Assembly: GCF_014696105.1 (NCBI RefSeq)
Contig: NZ_JACJPO010000052.1
Location: forward strand, 62,001-126,000
DNA from: Microcoleus sp. FACHB-1515
GTDB lineage: Bacteria; Cyanobacteriota; Cyanobacteriia; Elainellales; Elainellaceae
Length of the DNA: 64,000 nt
Direction of reading: 5' to 3'
How positions within the stretch are numbered: position 1 is the first letter of the stretch; every line of letters starts with the position of its first letter. Position numbers and translations under genes: made by a program. A model generated the notes under the pieces. It saw only the letters and a list, made by a program, of their open reading frames with translations, ran no database searches and was not told the DNA's origin. Below, piece after piece: positions 8,095-16,477 of the stretch.

Positions 8095-8772
8095 ATGACC
8101 TTCGTACTCACGAACGATGACGGCATTGATGCGCCCGGACTGCAAGCACTTTTGCAAGCGATCGATGGCAAAGGCATTGTCGTAGCACCGCTGCATCACC
8201 ATTCCGGCTGTAGTCATCAGGTCACGACGACGCGATCGATCCCAGTTCACAAACGCAATGAATTTCGCTATGCCGTCGATGGCACACCTGCCGACTGCAC
8301 CCGCCTCGCCCTCAGCCAGCTTGTGCCAGACGTCAGCTATGTGCTTTCCGGCATCAATGCGGGCGGCAATTTAGGCTCGGATACCTACATCTCTGGTACG
8401 GTGGCGGCTGTGCGAGAAGCGGCAATGCTGGGCATTCCGGGCATTGCCGTTTCGCACTATATCAAGCGTGGACTGGCGATCGATTGGGACATGGCCGCGA
8501 AGCAAGCCGCTCGCGTCTTCGATAAGCTCTTGCCGCAATCGATCGAACCTGGCAGCTTTTGGAACGTCAATTTTCCACATCTCGCACCGGGATCGCCCGA
8601 ACCGGAAATTGTCTTTTGTCCGCTGTGCCGTCAGCCGCTTCCGGTGGCCTATGAGCGAGACGGCGACAATTTTCGCTACAGCGGCGAATACAGCCAGCGC
8701 AAACGCGATCCGCAATCGGATGTGGATGTGTGCTTTTCGGGCAGCATTGCCATCACGCTGATCCGCCTTTGA
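8095..8772 (+). CDS. surE: 5'/3'-nucleotidase SurE
   Basis: Metal-dependent nucleoside monophosphate phosphatase of stationary-phase survival. The N-terminal TNDDGIDAPG (Asp8, Asp9), the NxxH-like region ending SHQVTTTRSI, and the SGINAGGNLGSDTYISGTVAAVREA block are diagnostic. At 225 residues it is slightly short, as in several cyanobacterial SurE proteins, but all metal-site segments are present. The product is cytoplasmic. It begins eight bases after the secreted-protein gene and is followed after 40 bases by the CSP41b-like gene. Confidence 0.93.
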   Translation: MTFVLTNDDGIDAPGLQALLQAIDGKGIVVAPLHHHSGCSHQVTTTRSIPVHKRNEFRYAVDGTPADCTRLALSQLVPDVSYVLSGINAGGNLGSDTYISGTVAAVREAAMLGIPGIAVSHYIKRGLAIDWDMAAKQAARVFDKLLPQSIEPGSFWNVNFPHLAPGSPEPEIVFCPLCRQPLPVAYERDGDNFRYSGEYSQRKRDPQSDVDVCFSGSIAITLIRL

Positions 8773-8812
8773 CCGTAGGATCAAACATGACGGTTTGATC
8801 GGGAGGCGATCG

Positions 8813-9742
8813 ATGCGAATTTTGGTGATGGGCGGCACGCGCTTTATTGGCGTTTACCTGACGCGAATCCTGCTGGAGCAAGGGCACGAAGTCGTGCTGT
8901 TTAATCGCGGCAACAAGCCCGCTCCGGCTGGCGTCGAGCAGATTCAAGGCGATCGCACCGATGCGGCTCAGCTTCGAGACAAGCTGGCAGGCGAATCGTT
9001 CGACGCCATTTTCGACAACAACGGACGCGAACTGAGCGATACTGCGCCACTGGTCGAACTTGGCGATAAAGTGCGGCATTTTGTCTACGTCAGTTCGGCA
9101 GGCGTCTATCGCAAATCTGACCAGATGCCGCACGTTGAAGGCGATCCGGTCGATCCGAAAAGTCGTCACAAAGGCAAATTTGAAACAGAAGACTATCTCG
9201 ATTCGCAGGGCGTTCCCTTCACTTCAATTCGCCCGGTCTATATCTATGGCCCGCAAAACTACAACGACCTCGAAGCGTGGTTTTTCGATCGCATCGTTCG
9301 CGATCGCCCCGTTCCCATTCCCGGTTCGGGCGTTCACCTGACGCAGTTCGGCCATGTGCAGGATTTGGCAGCGGCAATGGCAGCCGTGTTAGGAAATCAG
9401 CAGGCGATCGGGCAAATTTACAATATTTCTGGCGATCGCGCCGTCAGCTTTGATGGTTTGGCAAAAGCTTGTGCGATCGCAGTGGGCAAATCCGCCGACG
9501 ATCTCAAAATCGTCCACTACGATCCGACAGCCTTTGACTTCGGCAAGCGCAAAGCCTTTCCGATGCGGGCTCAGCACTTTTTCACCGACATCCACAAAGC
9601 CAAACAGGAACTCAATTGGAAACCGCAGTTTGATTTGGTTTCCGGCCTCAAAGATTCGTTCCAAAACGATTATCTGGCGAGTGGACGCGATCGCGCTGAG
9701 ATCGATTTCTCCGTCGATGACGAAATCCTCGCCGCTTCGTAA
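8813..9742 (+). CDS. NAD-dependent epimerase/dehydratase, CSP41b-like
   Basis: 309 residues. An extended short-chain dehydrogenase fold begins MRILVMGGTRFIG (GxxxxxG Rossmann motif) and is followed by VYVSSAGVY and SIRPVYIYGP. Close relatives are the chloroplast stem-loop-binding proteins CSP41a/b, which bind RNA and are found only in plants, algae and cyanobacteria; the canonical YxxxK is not evident in a normal position (RHKGKFETEDYL), as in CSP41. I chose ATG 8813 because GGGAGG lies six bases upstream; the longer start at 8795 would place that site inside the gene. Likely cytoplasmic, possibly ribosome- or mRNA-associated. Confidence 0.85.
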   Translation: MRILVMGGTRFIGVYLTRILLEQGHEVVLFNRGNKPAPAGVEQIQGDRTDAAQLRDKLAGESFDAIFDNNGRELSDTAPLVELGDKVRHFVYVSSAGVYRKSDQMPHVEGDPVDPKSRHKGKFETEDYLDSQGVPFTSIRPVYIYGPQNYNDLEAWFFDRIVRDRPVPIPGSGVHLTQFGHVQDLAAAMAAVLGNQQAIGQIYNISGDRAVSFDGLAKACAIAVGKSADDLKIVHYDPTAFDFGKRKAFPMRAQHFFTDIHKAKQELNWKPQFDLVSGLKDSFQNDYLASGRDRAEIDFSVDDEILAAS

Positions 9743-9887
9743 TCAGTTAGCTGTGAATTTCGGGCGATCGAGGTTTAAGCGCTTCGATCGCCCGTAAACT
9801 TCAGCGTCTATGTTTGCTTTTCAATCTTGCGATCGATTTCCCACTGCCGCCCCGACGCTACGCTGGGCAAAAAACACCGTGACTTTT

Positions 9888-10097
9888 ATGGAGCCTTCCA
9901 AAAACTCGATCGAGTCGTCCATGTCGGCAGAGCAAGCCTACACGATCACCGTTCGTGAGTTCAAAAGCCTTGAAGCGCAGGGAATTACGGACTTTCAAAT
10001 TTTCAACTCGCTAGCTGACCTGTTTCACAAGCGCGGCAGACCTGACATTTCTGAACTGATGGCCGAAGCTGCTTACCGCTGTTTCGATCGCGACTAA
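9888..10097 (+). CDS. Small conserved-looking cytoplasmic protein
   Basis: 69 residues from ATG 9888 (MEPSKNSIESSMSAEQ...); another Met at 9921 is possible, and the frame is open upstream to 9810. The body (AYTITVREFKSLEAQGITDFQIFNSLADLFHKRG) is predicted helical and charged. No known domain recognised. Its stop codon overlaps the stop of the convergent helicase gene by three bases (10094-10097). Composition is like that of neighbouring genes. Probably real, but unassigned. Confidence 0.55.
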   Translation: MEPSKNSIESSMSAEQAYTITVREFKSLEAQGITDFQIFNSLADLFHKRGRPDISELMAEAAYRCFDRD

Positions 10098-11554
10098 GGT
10101 TCCTCCTGAAGCCATTTCGTTCCCGATTCCGCCGCGCGAAACTGCTGCGGGCGATCGGGCACAAGTTCAAGCTGCTGGGGCGATTGCGGCTTCACGTCGC
10201 GTCGTCTTCGTGAAATGCCCTCTTCGGTCGTTTCTTCCGCAATCACTTCATAGAGAATGGCGCGTTTGCCAACTTGTCCTTTTCGCAGCACGCGGCCTAG
10301 ACGCTGAATGTATTCGCGAGTTGAGCCTGTGCCCGACAGCAAAATTGCGATGCTTGCTTCTGGCACATCGACGCCTTCATTGAGGACGTGAGAGGCAACG
10401 ATCGCTCGATATTGACCCTCGCGAAACTGCTGCAAAATGTCGTGTCGCTCTTTGACGGGCGTTTGGTGTGTCAGGGCAGGAATCAAAAAATCCTGTGAAA
10501 TCCGGTAAACGGTGGCGTTGTCGTTGGTGAAAATCAAGGTTTGTTCGGGAAAGTGTCGCGCCATCAGTTCTGTCAGCGTCCGCAGTTTGCCTTCAGTGCC
10601 GAGGGCGATCGCTCTTGACTCTCGATGCGCCAGCATTGCCCGCCTGCCCGCTTGCGACTGAGCGCTTGCCATCACAAATCGCTGCCAGCCCTGCACCGAA
10701 CCAAGCCGAATTCGCGCCTGCTCTAAGAAAGCATTTCGCACTCCCATCAGGTGATCGTAGCGATCGCGCTCTTCGTCCGTCAGCTTCACCTTGATCTGCA
10801 CAATGTCATGCTCGGCCAAGGCGTGACCCGCCAAATCTTCTGCCGTGCGAGCGTAGACGACCTGTCCCAGCAGAAAATCCAGATCGGCATGGCGACCATC
10901 GGCGCGATCGGGTGTAGCTGTTAAACCGAGGCGATACGGCGCGATCGCATATTCGGCAATCACGCGATTGAAGTCGCTGGGCAAGTGATGGCACTCGTCG
11001 CAGATCAGCAGACCGTAGCGATTGCCCAAGCTTTCAGCGTGGATGGCCGCACTGTCGTAAGTGGCAACGAGGATAGGAGTGCGATCGCGTGAGCCACCGC
11101 CCAACAGTCCCACTTCGACATCTGGAAAGGTTTCCAGCAGTTGGGCGTACCACTGATGCATCAAGTCCAGCGTCGGCACGGTAATCAGCGTACTGCGAGG
11201 CGTAGCCTGCATTGCCATCTGTGCCAAAAAGGTTTTGCCTGCGGCAGTGGGTAGAACAACGACACCGCGCCGTCCGGCCTGCACCCAAGCGTCGAGGGCT
11301 TCTTGCTGGTGCGGATAAGGTTGGCGATCGAGCAGGTTGCCCAAGGCGATCGGCGCAAATTCCTTGGCTTCGTCGGTAAATGGGGTTCCTTCGGCCTGCA
11401 AAGTTTCAACCAGCGATCGATACTGGTTGGCCGGAATCCGAAAGCGCTCGATGCGATCGTCCCAGGTCGCAAAATCGATCCAGGCTTTGCCTTTGGGCGG
11501 TGGATGCAAAACGAGCGTGCCGCGATCGAACTTCAAAATGGCAGGGCGAGGCAT
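10094..11554 (-). CDS. SF2 DNA helicase, XPB/Rad25-like
   Basis: 486 residues from ATG 11554 (a TTG at 11578 is also in frame). Motifs in order: PHQQEALDAW (Q-like/I upstream), Walker A PTAAGKT, VPTLDLMHQW (Ia), DECHH (II, DEAH-like), GLTATPDR (III), TLIFTNDN (IV), and motif VI STREYIQRLGRVLRKG. The N-terminal 80 residues resemble the damage-recognition-like region of bacterial XPB. Known bacterial and archaeal XPB proteins are often paired with a Bax1/DUF790 nuclease; no such gene is next to it here. Likely function: DNA repair or unwinding, 3'-5' polarity, by family inference. Confidence 0.88.
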   Translation of the reverse strand: MPRPAILKFDRGTLVLHPPPKGKAWIDFATWDDRIERFRIPANQYRSLVETLQAEGTPFTDEAKEFAPIALGNLLDRQPYPHQQEALDAWVQAGRRGVVVLPTAAGKTFLAQMAMQATPRSTLITVPTLDLMHQWYAQLLETFPDVEVGLLGGGSRDRTPILVATYDSAAIHAESLGNRYGLLICDECHHLPSDFNRVIAEYAIAPYRLGLTATPDRADGRHADLDFLLGQVVYARTAEDLAGHALAEHDIVQIKVKLTDEERDRYDHLMGVRNAFLEQARIRLGSVQGWQRFVMASAQSQAGRRAMLAHRESRAIALGTEGKLRTLTELMARHFPEQTLIFTNDNATVYRISQDFLIPALTHQTPVKERHDILQQFREGQYRAIVASHVLNEGVDVPEASIAILLSGTGSTREYIQRLGRVLRKGQVGKRAILYEVIAEETTEEGISRRRRDVKPQSPQQLELVPDRPQQFRAAESGTKWLQEEP

Positions 11555-11716
11555 TGTACGAAGGAAAGGGGGTTTCAACCTATTGTAGGCCTGGCGAGGC
11601 TGGCGATCGCTGGTGGGTTAGCGGGATGAATTGTCGTGGGGCACGGCGTGCCCTGCCTCTACCGTTCGATCGTGGGCGATAATAGGGGAACCGTTCATCA
11701 TCCGCACTCAATCGCT

Positions 11717-12727
11717 ATGGGCAAGCCACGTATTCTTTCTGGAATTCAGACGACCGGAGGCTTGCACCTGGGAAACTATCTGGGTGCAATTCGCAACTGG
11801 GTCGAACTGCAAGAAGACTACGACAGCTTTTTCTTCATGGCCGATTTGCACGCCATCACCGTGCCGCACGACCCGAAAGTGCTGGCCGAAAATACCTACG
11901 GGGTGGCAGCGATGTATCTCGCGTGCGGCATTGATCTGGCGCGATCGACCGTTTTCGTTCAGTCCCATGTTCCTGCCCATCCCGAACTTGCGTGGCTGCT
12001 CACCTGCATCACGCCCTTGAACTGGCTGGACGACATGGTGCAGTTTAAGGAAAAAGCGATCAAGCAAGGGGAAAATGTTGGAACCGGACTGCTCACCTAT
12101 CCGGTGTTGCAGGCGGCAGACATTTTGCTGTATGAGCCGGATAAAGTTCCAGTTGGGGAAGACCAAAAGCAGCATCTTGAGCTGACTCGCGACATTGCGG
12201 CTCGCTTGAACTATCAGTTTGGCAAAGAAGATGAGCCGATCTTGAAGCTGCCGGAACCGATGATTCGGGCAGAAGGTGCGCGGGTGATGAGCCTGACGGA
12301 CGGTACCAAGAAGATGTCAAAGTCTGATCCGTCAGATTTGAGTCGAATTAATTTGCTCGATCCGCCCGATCAGATTCAGTACAAAATTAAGCGCTGCAAA
12401 ACCGACCCGATTCGCGGCTTGGTGTTTGGCGATGTCGATCGCCCCGAATGCAACAACCTGTTGACGCTCTACATGATGCTGTCGAACCAAACGAAAGCAG
12501 CAGTCGCGGCAGAATGCGCCGATATGGGTTGGGGACAGTTCAAACCGCTCTTAACCGAGGCGACGATCGCCGCCCTCAAACCGATTCAAGATCGATATCA
12601 CGCAATCATGGCGGAACCGGGATACATTCAGTCGGTGCTGCGCGAAGGTAAAGAGAAGGCGGAGGCGATCGCCAACGTGACGCTTGCCAAAGTGAAAAAT
12701 GCGCTTGGCTACACCATTCCTGAGTGA
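11717..12727 (+). CDS. trpS: Tryptophan--tRNA ligase
   Basis: Charges tRNA-Trp. 336 residues, class Ic aminoacyl-tRNA synthetase. TTGGLHLGN is the HIGH-type motif near residue 12, and KKMSKSDPS is the KMSKS loop. The start is ATG 11717 (MGKPRILSGIQ); the upstream open frame is non-coding. Length agrees with bacterial TrpRS. It is transcribed alone, divergent from the helicase with about 160 bases between starts, and followed by an inverted copy of the dispersed repeat. Confidence 0.97.
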   Translation: MGKPRILSGIQTTGGLHLGNYLGAIRNWVELQEDYDSFFFMADLHAITVPHDPKVLAENTYGVAAMYLACGIDLARSTVFVQSHVPAHPELAWLLTCITPLNWLDDMVQFKEKAIKQGENVGTGLLTYPVLQAADILLYEPDKVPVGEDQKQHLELTRDIAARLNYQFGKEDEPILKLPEPMIRAEGARVMSLTDGTKKMSKSDPSDLSRINLLDPPDQIQYKIKRCKTDPIRGLVFGDVDRPECNNLLTLYMMLSNQTKAAVAAECADMGWGQFKPLLTEATIAALKPIQDRYHAIMAEPGYIQSVLREGKEKAEAIANVTLAKVKNALGYTIPE

Positions 12728-12792
12728 GCGGTTCGGCGTTGGGGCTTAGGGCGTGTTGTAAAAGCTCCAAAAGAGGTGCATCGTTTGCGATC

Positions 12793-12899
12793 GATCCCCC
12801 TGTCCCCTTGCTAAGGGGGACTTTGAGGATGACTCCCTCCTTGGTAAGGAGGGTTGGGGAGGATCAAGTGGGCTTTAAAGCACGGCCTAGAGGTTAGGG
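12793..12899 (-). repeat. Dispersed palindromic repeat, family A, copy 2
   Basis: Reverse complement of the element at 4154-4260: on the minus strand CTAGGCCGTGCTTTAAAGCCC, TTGATCCTCCCCAACCC, a CCCTCCTTACCAAGGAGGG hairpin, and CTCAAAGTCCCCC with a second hairpin. It occupies most of the gap between trpS and the MTHFR-like gene. A partial head-like motif (GGGCGTGTTGTAAAAGC) also lies at 12749. Confidence 0.8.
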
Positions 12900-12969
12900 T
12901 AGAAGAGTCTACCTCTTTTCCCTGCCCTCGTTATTCTGTTCGACGATTCAAATCCATATTTATTAGCTC

Positions 12970-13920
12970 ATGTCCGATCGCCCAACTCCCCAACTTCTCA
13001 CGCCTTTAACTCGCTTTCGTGCCGCCGCTCAAGCGCAAGAATTTCTGATTACGGCGGAAGCAATGCCGCCGAAGGGAGGCGATCCCTGCCACATGATCGA
13101 GATGGCAAAACTGCTGCGCGATCGCGTCCATGCCGTCAACATCACCGATGGCAGTCGTGCCGTTTTGCGGATGTCGTCGCTGACGGCTTCGGCCATTTTG
13201 CTTCAGCATGGAATTGAGCCAATCTGTCAAATGGCCTGCCGCGATCGCAACTCGATCGCGCTGCAAGCGGATTTGATGGGCGCTCAGGCATTGGGGATTC
13301 GCAATATTCTGGCGCTGACGGGCGATCCGATTAAGGCGGGCGATCATCCCAAGGCGCGAGGCGTGTTTGAACTCGAATCGGTGCGCCTGATCAAGCTGAT
13401 CCACAAGCTCAATCAAGGAGTGGACGCGAACGATACACCGCTGCCTGACAGCGCGATCGATATGTTTGTCGGGGCGGCGATTGATCCGCAGTGTGGAAGC
13501 TGGTCGGGTTTGCAGTCGCGCTTTGAGCGCAAGCTCTCAGCCGGAGCGCAATTCTTTCAAAGCCAACTGATTTGCGATTTCGATCGCCTGGAAAAATTCA
13601 TGGATCAAATTGCGGCAGGCTGCAATAAGCCGATCTTGGCCGGAATTTTTCTGCTCAAGTCGGCCAAGAATGCACAGTTCATCAACCGCAACGTTCCAGG
13701 CGTGCAGATTTCGCAAACAATTATCGATCGCCTCGAAGCCGCTCGCGATCCGCTGCAAGAAGGCGTAACGATCGCTGCCGAACAGGTGCAGCAGGCAAAA
13801 CAGCTTTGTCAGGGCGTTCACCTGATGGCCGTGCGCCGCGAAGATCTAATTCCCGAAATTCTCGATCGCGCTGGAATTCCCTCGCTGCACAGCTATGAGC
13901 GATTCGTTTCCCCGACTTGA
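12970..13920 (+). CDS. Methylenetetrahydrofolate reductase-like protein (MetF superfamily)
   Basis: 316 residues with the MTHFR (beta/alpha)8 pattern: ITAEAMPPKGGD with the catalytic-type Glu at the end of strand 1, HAVNITDG, a conserved CRDRN after strand 4, and NILALTGDP, typical of FAD-binding in MTHFR. Diverged from E. coli MetF, it belongs to the group of MTHFR-like proteins common in cyanobacteria. Likely acts in one-carbon metabolism (5,10-methylene-THF to 5-methyl-THF). The 3' end overlaps the next gene by 26 bases, so the two are translationally linked. Confidence 0.83.
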   Translation: MSDRPTPQLLTPLTRFRAAAQAQEFLITAEAMPPKGGDPCHMIEMAKLLRDRVHAVNITDGSRAVLRMSSLTASAILLQHGIEPICQMACRDRNSIALQADLMGAQALGIRNILALTGDPIKAGDHPKARGVFELESVRLIKLIHKLNQGVDANDTPLPDSAIDMFVGAAIDPQCGSWSGLQSRFERKLSAGAQFFQSQLICDFDRLEKFMDQIAAGCNKPILAGIFLLKSAKNAQFINRNVPGVQISQTIIDRLEAARDPLQEGVTIAAEQVQQAKQLCQGVHLMAVRREDLIPEILDRAGIPSLHSYERFVSPT

Positions 13921-14440
13921 AACCGATCGCTTAATTCTACGGGCGGCAAAGCTTTCAGATGCCGAAGCGCTGTATCACGTTTATGCGGATGCTGACGTGA
14001 CGCGCTACCTTGACTTGGAGGCGATCGCCTCGATCGAGCAGGCTAGACGCATCATTTTGCATCGCAGCGATCGCTTCCGCAGCGGTCAGGCCGTTCGCTG
14101 GGGCATTGCGCTCAAGTCCAGCTATCGTCTCATTGGGTCGTGCGGCTTCTCCTTGCGTCCGGGCTTTCGCGCCGAAATAGGCTATGAACTTGCCCCTGCC
14201 TACTGGCGACAAGGCATCATGAGTGAAGCGCTCACCGCGATCATTGGCTACGGTTGGCGATCGACCCACATCAACCGCTTTGAAGCATTTACAATGCTGG
14301 AGAACACGGCATCTGCCCAACTGCTACTAAAGCTCGGCTTTCAAGAAGAAGGCATTTTGCGCGACTATGGATTTTGGAAAGGCACATTTCACGATTTGCG
14401 ATCGTTTGCACTGCTGCGGGGCGATCGATCAGCAAAATGA
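13895..14440 (+). CDS. GNAT N-acetyltransferase, RimJ/RimL type
   Basis: 181 residues. Begins with the RimJ/L family opening LETDRLILRAAKLSDAEALY, and has the acetyl-CoA-binding segment YELAPAYWRQGIMSEAL (Q/RxxGx/A variant) and ENTASAQLLLKLGFQEEGILRDY. Transfers acetyl from acetyl-CoA to an amine, probably a protein N-terminus or small molecule; the substrate is unknown. The ATG at 13895 lies inside the end of the MTHFR-like gene in another frame, a 26-base overlap. Cytoplasmic. Confidence 0.88.
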   Translation: MSDSFPRLETDRLILRAAKLSDAEALYHVYADADVTRYLDLEAIASIEQARRIILHRSDRFRSGQAVRWGIALKSSYRLIGSCGFSLRPGFRAEIGYELAPAYWRQGIMSEALTAIIGYGWRSTHINRFEAFTMLENTASAQLLLKLGFQEEGILRDYGFWKGTFHDLRSFALLRGDRSAK

Positions 14441-14656
14441 AGCTACCTTTTTGAGATTCGCAATTCGGTTAAACGAAAAGTGAAGAATGCAAGCTTGATT
14501 TTGCAATGTTCCTGTTAACGTTCTTAAAAAGTGGGTAATCTTTTGTAGGAGCGATGGATAGTTGCAGGAAAAGTGCTGATATGCAGCCGAGGAGTTGGAT
14601 CGATCGAGTCTGTTCGATAACTCGCTCAGAAACAATAGCCAATTAGACGGTTAATT

Positions 14657-15388
14657 ATGACACCTAAATCTTCTTTGCTGAATTTCTTTGAAAAGTCTTA
14701 CGTTATTAATCTTCCTGAAAGAATCGATCGGCGCAAGAAGATGGAGCAGGAACTGAAAATGCTTGGTTCTGTTGAGCCATCACGAGTCGTTTTCTTTCCC
14801 GCCATCAAGCCTGCCGATCAAGGTGATTTTCCTAGCCTTGGTGCGAGGGGTTGCTTCCTAAGTCATCTGGCGGTGCTGAAGGAAGCAAAACGCGAAAATT
14901 TAAACAACGTGCTGATCCTGGAAGATGATTTGCTGTTTACTCGCTTCTTAATCAAGCAGCAAGCTCAAATTGTGAATGAGCTAGAGTCTTTGAACTGGGA
15001 TATTGTTTATCCTGGACATGGCGAAAACTTAGCTCCTAGCACTAAAGGAATCTTTCAACAATATTCTCAGCCCTTAGTGCTTGCTCATTTTATTGCTTTC
15101 AATCGAAACACGATCGCTCAACTGGTCGATTTCTTGGAAGCAGTGTTAAGCCGTCCGCCTGGACATCCACAAGGTGGCCCCATGCATGTTGATGGTGCAT
15201 ACACGACTTTTCGGATGCTGCATCCCGAATTGACCACGTTAATTGCCAACCCAAGTTTGGGATTGCAGCGATCGTCACCCAGCAGTATCGCAGGCTACAA
15301 GTGGTTTGAAACGCTGCCCGCATTTGCCCAACTTTTGAGCACATTACGAACCGTGAAAGACTGGCGCAGGCGTAATTCAACTGTCTAG
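14657..15388 (+). CDS. Glycosyltransferase family 25
   Basis: 243 residues. GT25 hallmarks are visible: YVINLPERIDRRKKM near the start, ARGCFLSHLAVL (the G-C-x-x-S-H motif), and LILEDDLLF carrying the metal-binding acidic cluster. GT25 enzymes transfer galactose or related sugars in LPS/capsule synthesis. No transmembrane segment. Composition is somewhat more AT-rich and with fewer HIP1 sites than its neighbours, which may reflect transfer, as is common for surface polysaccharide genes. It stands alone; no LPS cluster surrounds it. Confidence 0.87.
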   Translation: MTPKSSLLNFFEKSYVINLPERIDRRKKMEQELKMLGSVEPSRVVFFPAIKPADQGDFPSLGARGCFLSHLAVLKEAKRENLNNVLILEDDLLFTRFLIKQQAQIVNELESLNWDIVYPGHGENLAPSTKGIFQQYSQPLVLAHFIAFNRNTIAQLVDFLEAVLSRPPGHPQGGPMHVDGAYTTFRMLHPELTTLIANPSLGLQRSSPSSIAGYKWFETLPAFAQLLSTLRTVKDWRRRNSTV

Positions 15389-15433
15389 CATTTGCAGAGC
15401 GATCGAAATGCAAAGCCGCTTTCTGCCTAATGG

Positions 15434-15862
15434 CTAAACGCCCGTTTGAGAGCCTGCACCCACCATTGTTTTTGCACTGTCGAGATTTTCTGAATCGGCT
15501 TCGGTCAAATCCGGTTCAGTTTCTTGCAGATGTTTTTCTAGTAATGCCAAGTTGCGAATGTTTGACTTGAAATAGGCATCGAATAGATCGCCAGCGATAG
15601 GAACCGTTCCAACAACGGCTTCTAATCCAATGTTGAAAATCATCTTTTGTAGCGTTTTTCCTGGCAGACCAAACTGCGTTGCCAGATAGATCAAATAGGC
15701 CGAGAAAATTGTATCGATGATATCGCCTGCACCAGGAATCAAACCAATAATCGGATCAAGTCCAAAGCGAAATCCGGTGAATGGAATGCGAAAGGAACTG
15801 TCTAACAGGCGGCTGAGTTTGCGAATTCGATTTAGCGTCGCGATACGTTGTACGGTATTCAT
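15434..15862 (-). CDS. DUF4112 protein (short paralogue)
   Basis: 142 residues from ATG 15862 (an in-frame TTG at 15874 adds four residues). The DUF4112 core is complete: LDSSFRIPFTGFRFGLDP, IIGLIPGAGDIIDTIFSAY, and VPIAGDLFDAYFKSNIRN followed by LLEKHLQET. Unlike the paralogue at 1394-1876 there is no C-terminal transmembrane helix; the tail is acidic (TEPDLTEADSEN). Hydrophobic segments within the core could still give membrane association. Function unknown. It is convergent with the GT25 gene. Confidence 0.85.
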   Translation of the reverse strand: MNTVQRIATLNRIRKLSRLLDSSFRIPFTGFRFGLDPIIGLIPGAGDIIDTIFSAYLIYLATQFGLPGKTLQKMIFNIGLEAVVGTVPIAGDLFDAYFKSNIRNLALLEKHLQETEPDLTEADSENLDSAKTMVGAGSQTGV

Positions 15863-16046
15863 CCGTCGGCACAATAATATTGATATTTCTGATTCTATGG
15901 ACTGGGCGATCGATCGCCCAGTTCCACAGGACAGAACTTTTTACCTATCAAGAGAAATACGCAGTTTTCCAATGTCGCTCTTGCGAAGGATGTGAAATGT
16001 GAGGCGATCGATTGATGATCCACACAAAATCATATTGGAGCGCACT

Positions 16047-16466
16047 ATGGCAAATTTGGTAGAAACAGCATCGCAGGCCGGATCGTTCACCACTTTACTT
16101 GCTGCCGCCGAAGCTGCCGGACTCGTCGATTTTCTCAACGGCCCTGGCCCGTTTACGATCTTGGCTCCCACTGATGATGCATTTGCGGCACTGCCGGAAG
16201 GTACGGTTGACGCACTGCTGCAAGATGTACCCAAGCTAAAGCGGATTTTGATGTATCACGTGCTGCCTGGAGAAGTGCTGGCTGAAAACCTGGCAGAACT
16301 CGAAGAAGCTGAAACCGAAGAAGGTTCGGTCGTGGCGATCGAGCATGGCGACAGCCTCAAGGTCAACGAAGCCACCGTCACGAAAACTGACATCTTGGCT
16401 GACAACGGCGTGATTCACATTATTGACGGTGTGATCATGCCTGCCATGCTTGCAGGTGGCACCTAA
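16047..16466 (+). CDS. Fasciclin (FAS1) domain protein
   Basis: 139 residues forming one FAS1 domain, with the conserved blocks FTILAPTDDAFAALP and LMYHVLPGEV and the C-terminal NGVIHIIDGVIMP. FAS1 proteins mediate adhesion or cell-surface contacts, but this one has no signal peptide, like several short cyanobacterial homologues, so its location is uncertain. ATG 16047 has GGAG six bases upstream; an open frame from 15999 is not supported. A single transcription unit, convergent with the membrane protein that follows. Confidence 0.9.
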   Translation: MANLVETASQAGSFTTLLAAAEAAGLVDFLNGPGPFTILAPTDDAFAALPEGTVDALLQDVPKLKRILMYHVLPGEVLAENLAELEEAETEEGSVVAIEHGDSLKVNEATVTKTDILADNGVIHIIDGVIMPAMLAGGT

Positions 16467-16477
16467 ACAAGCTCAAC

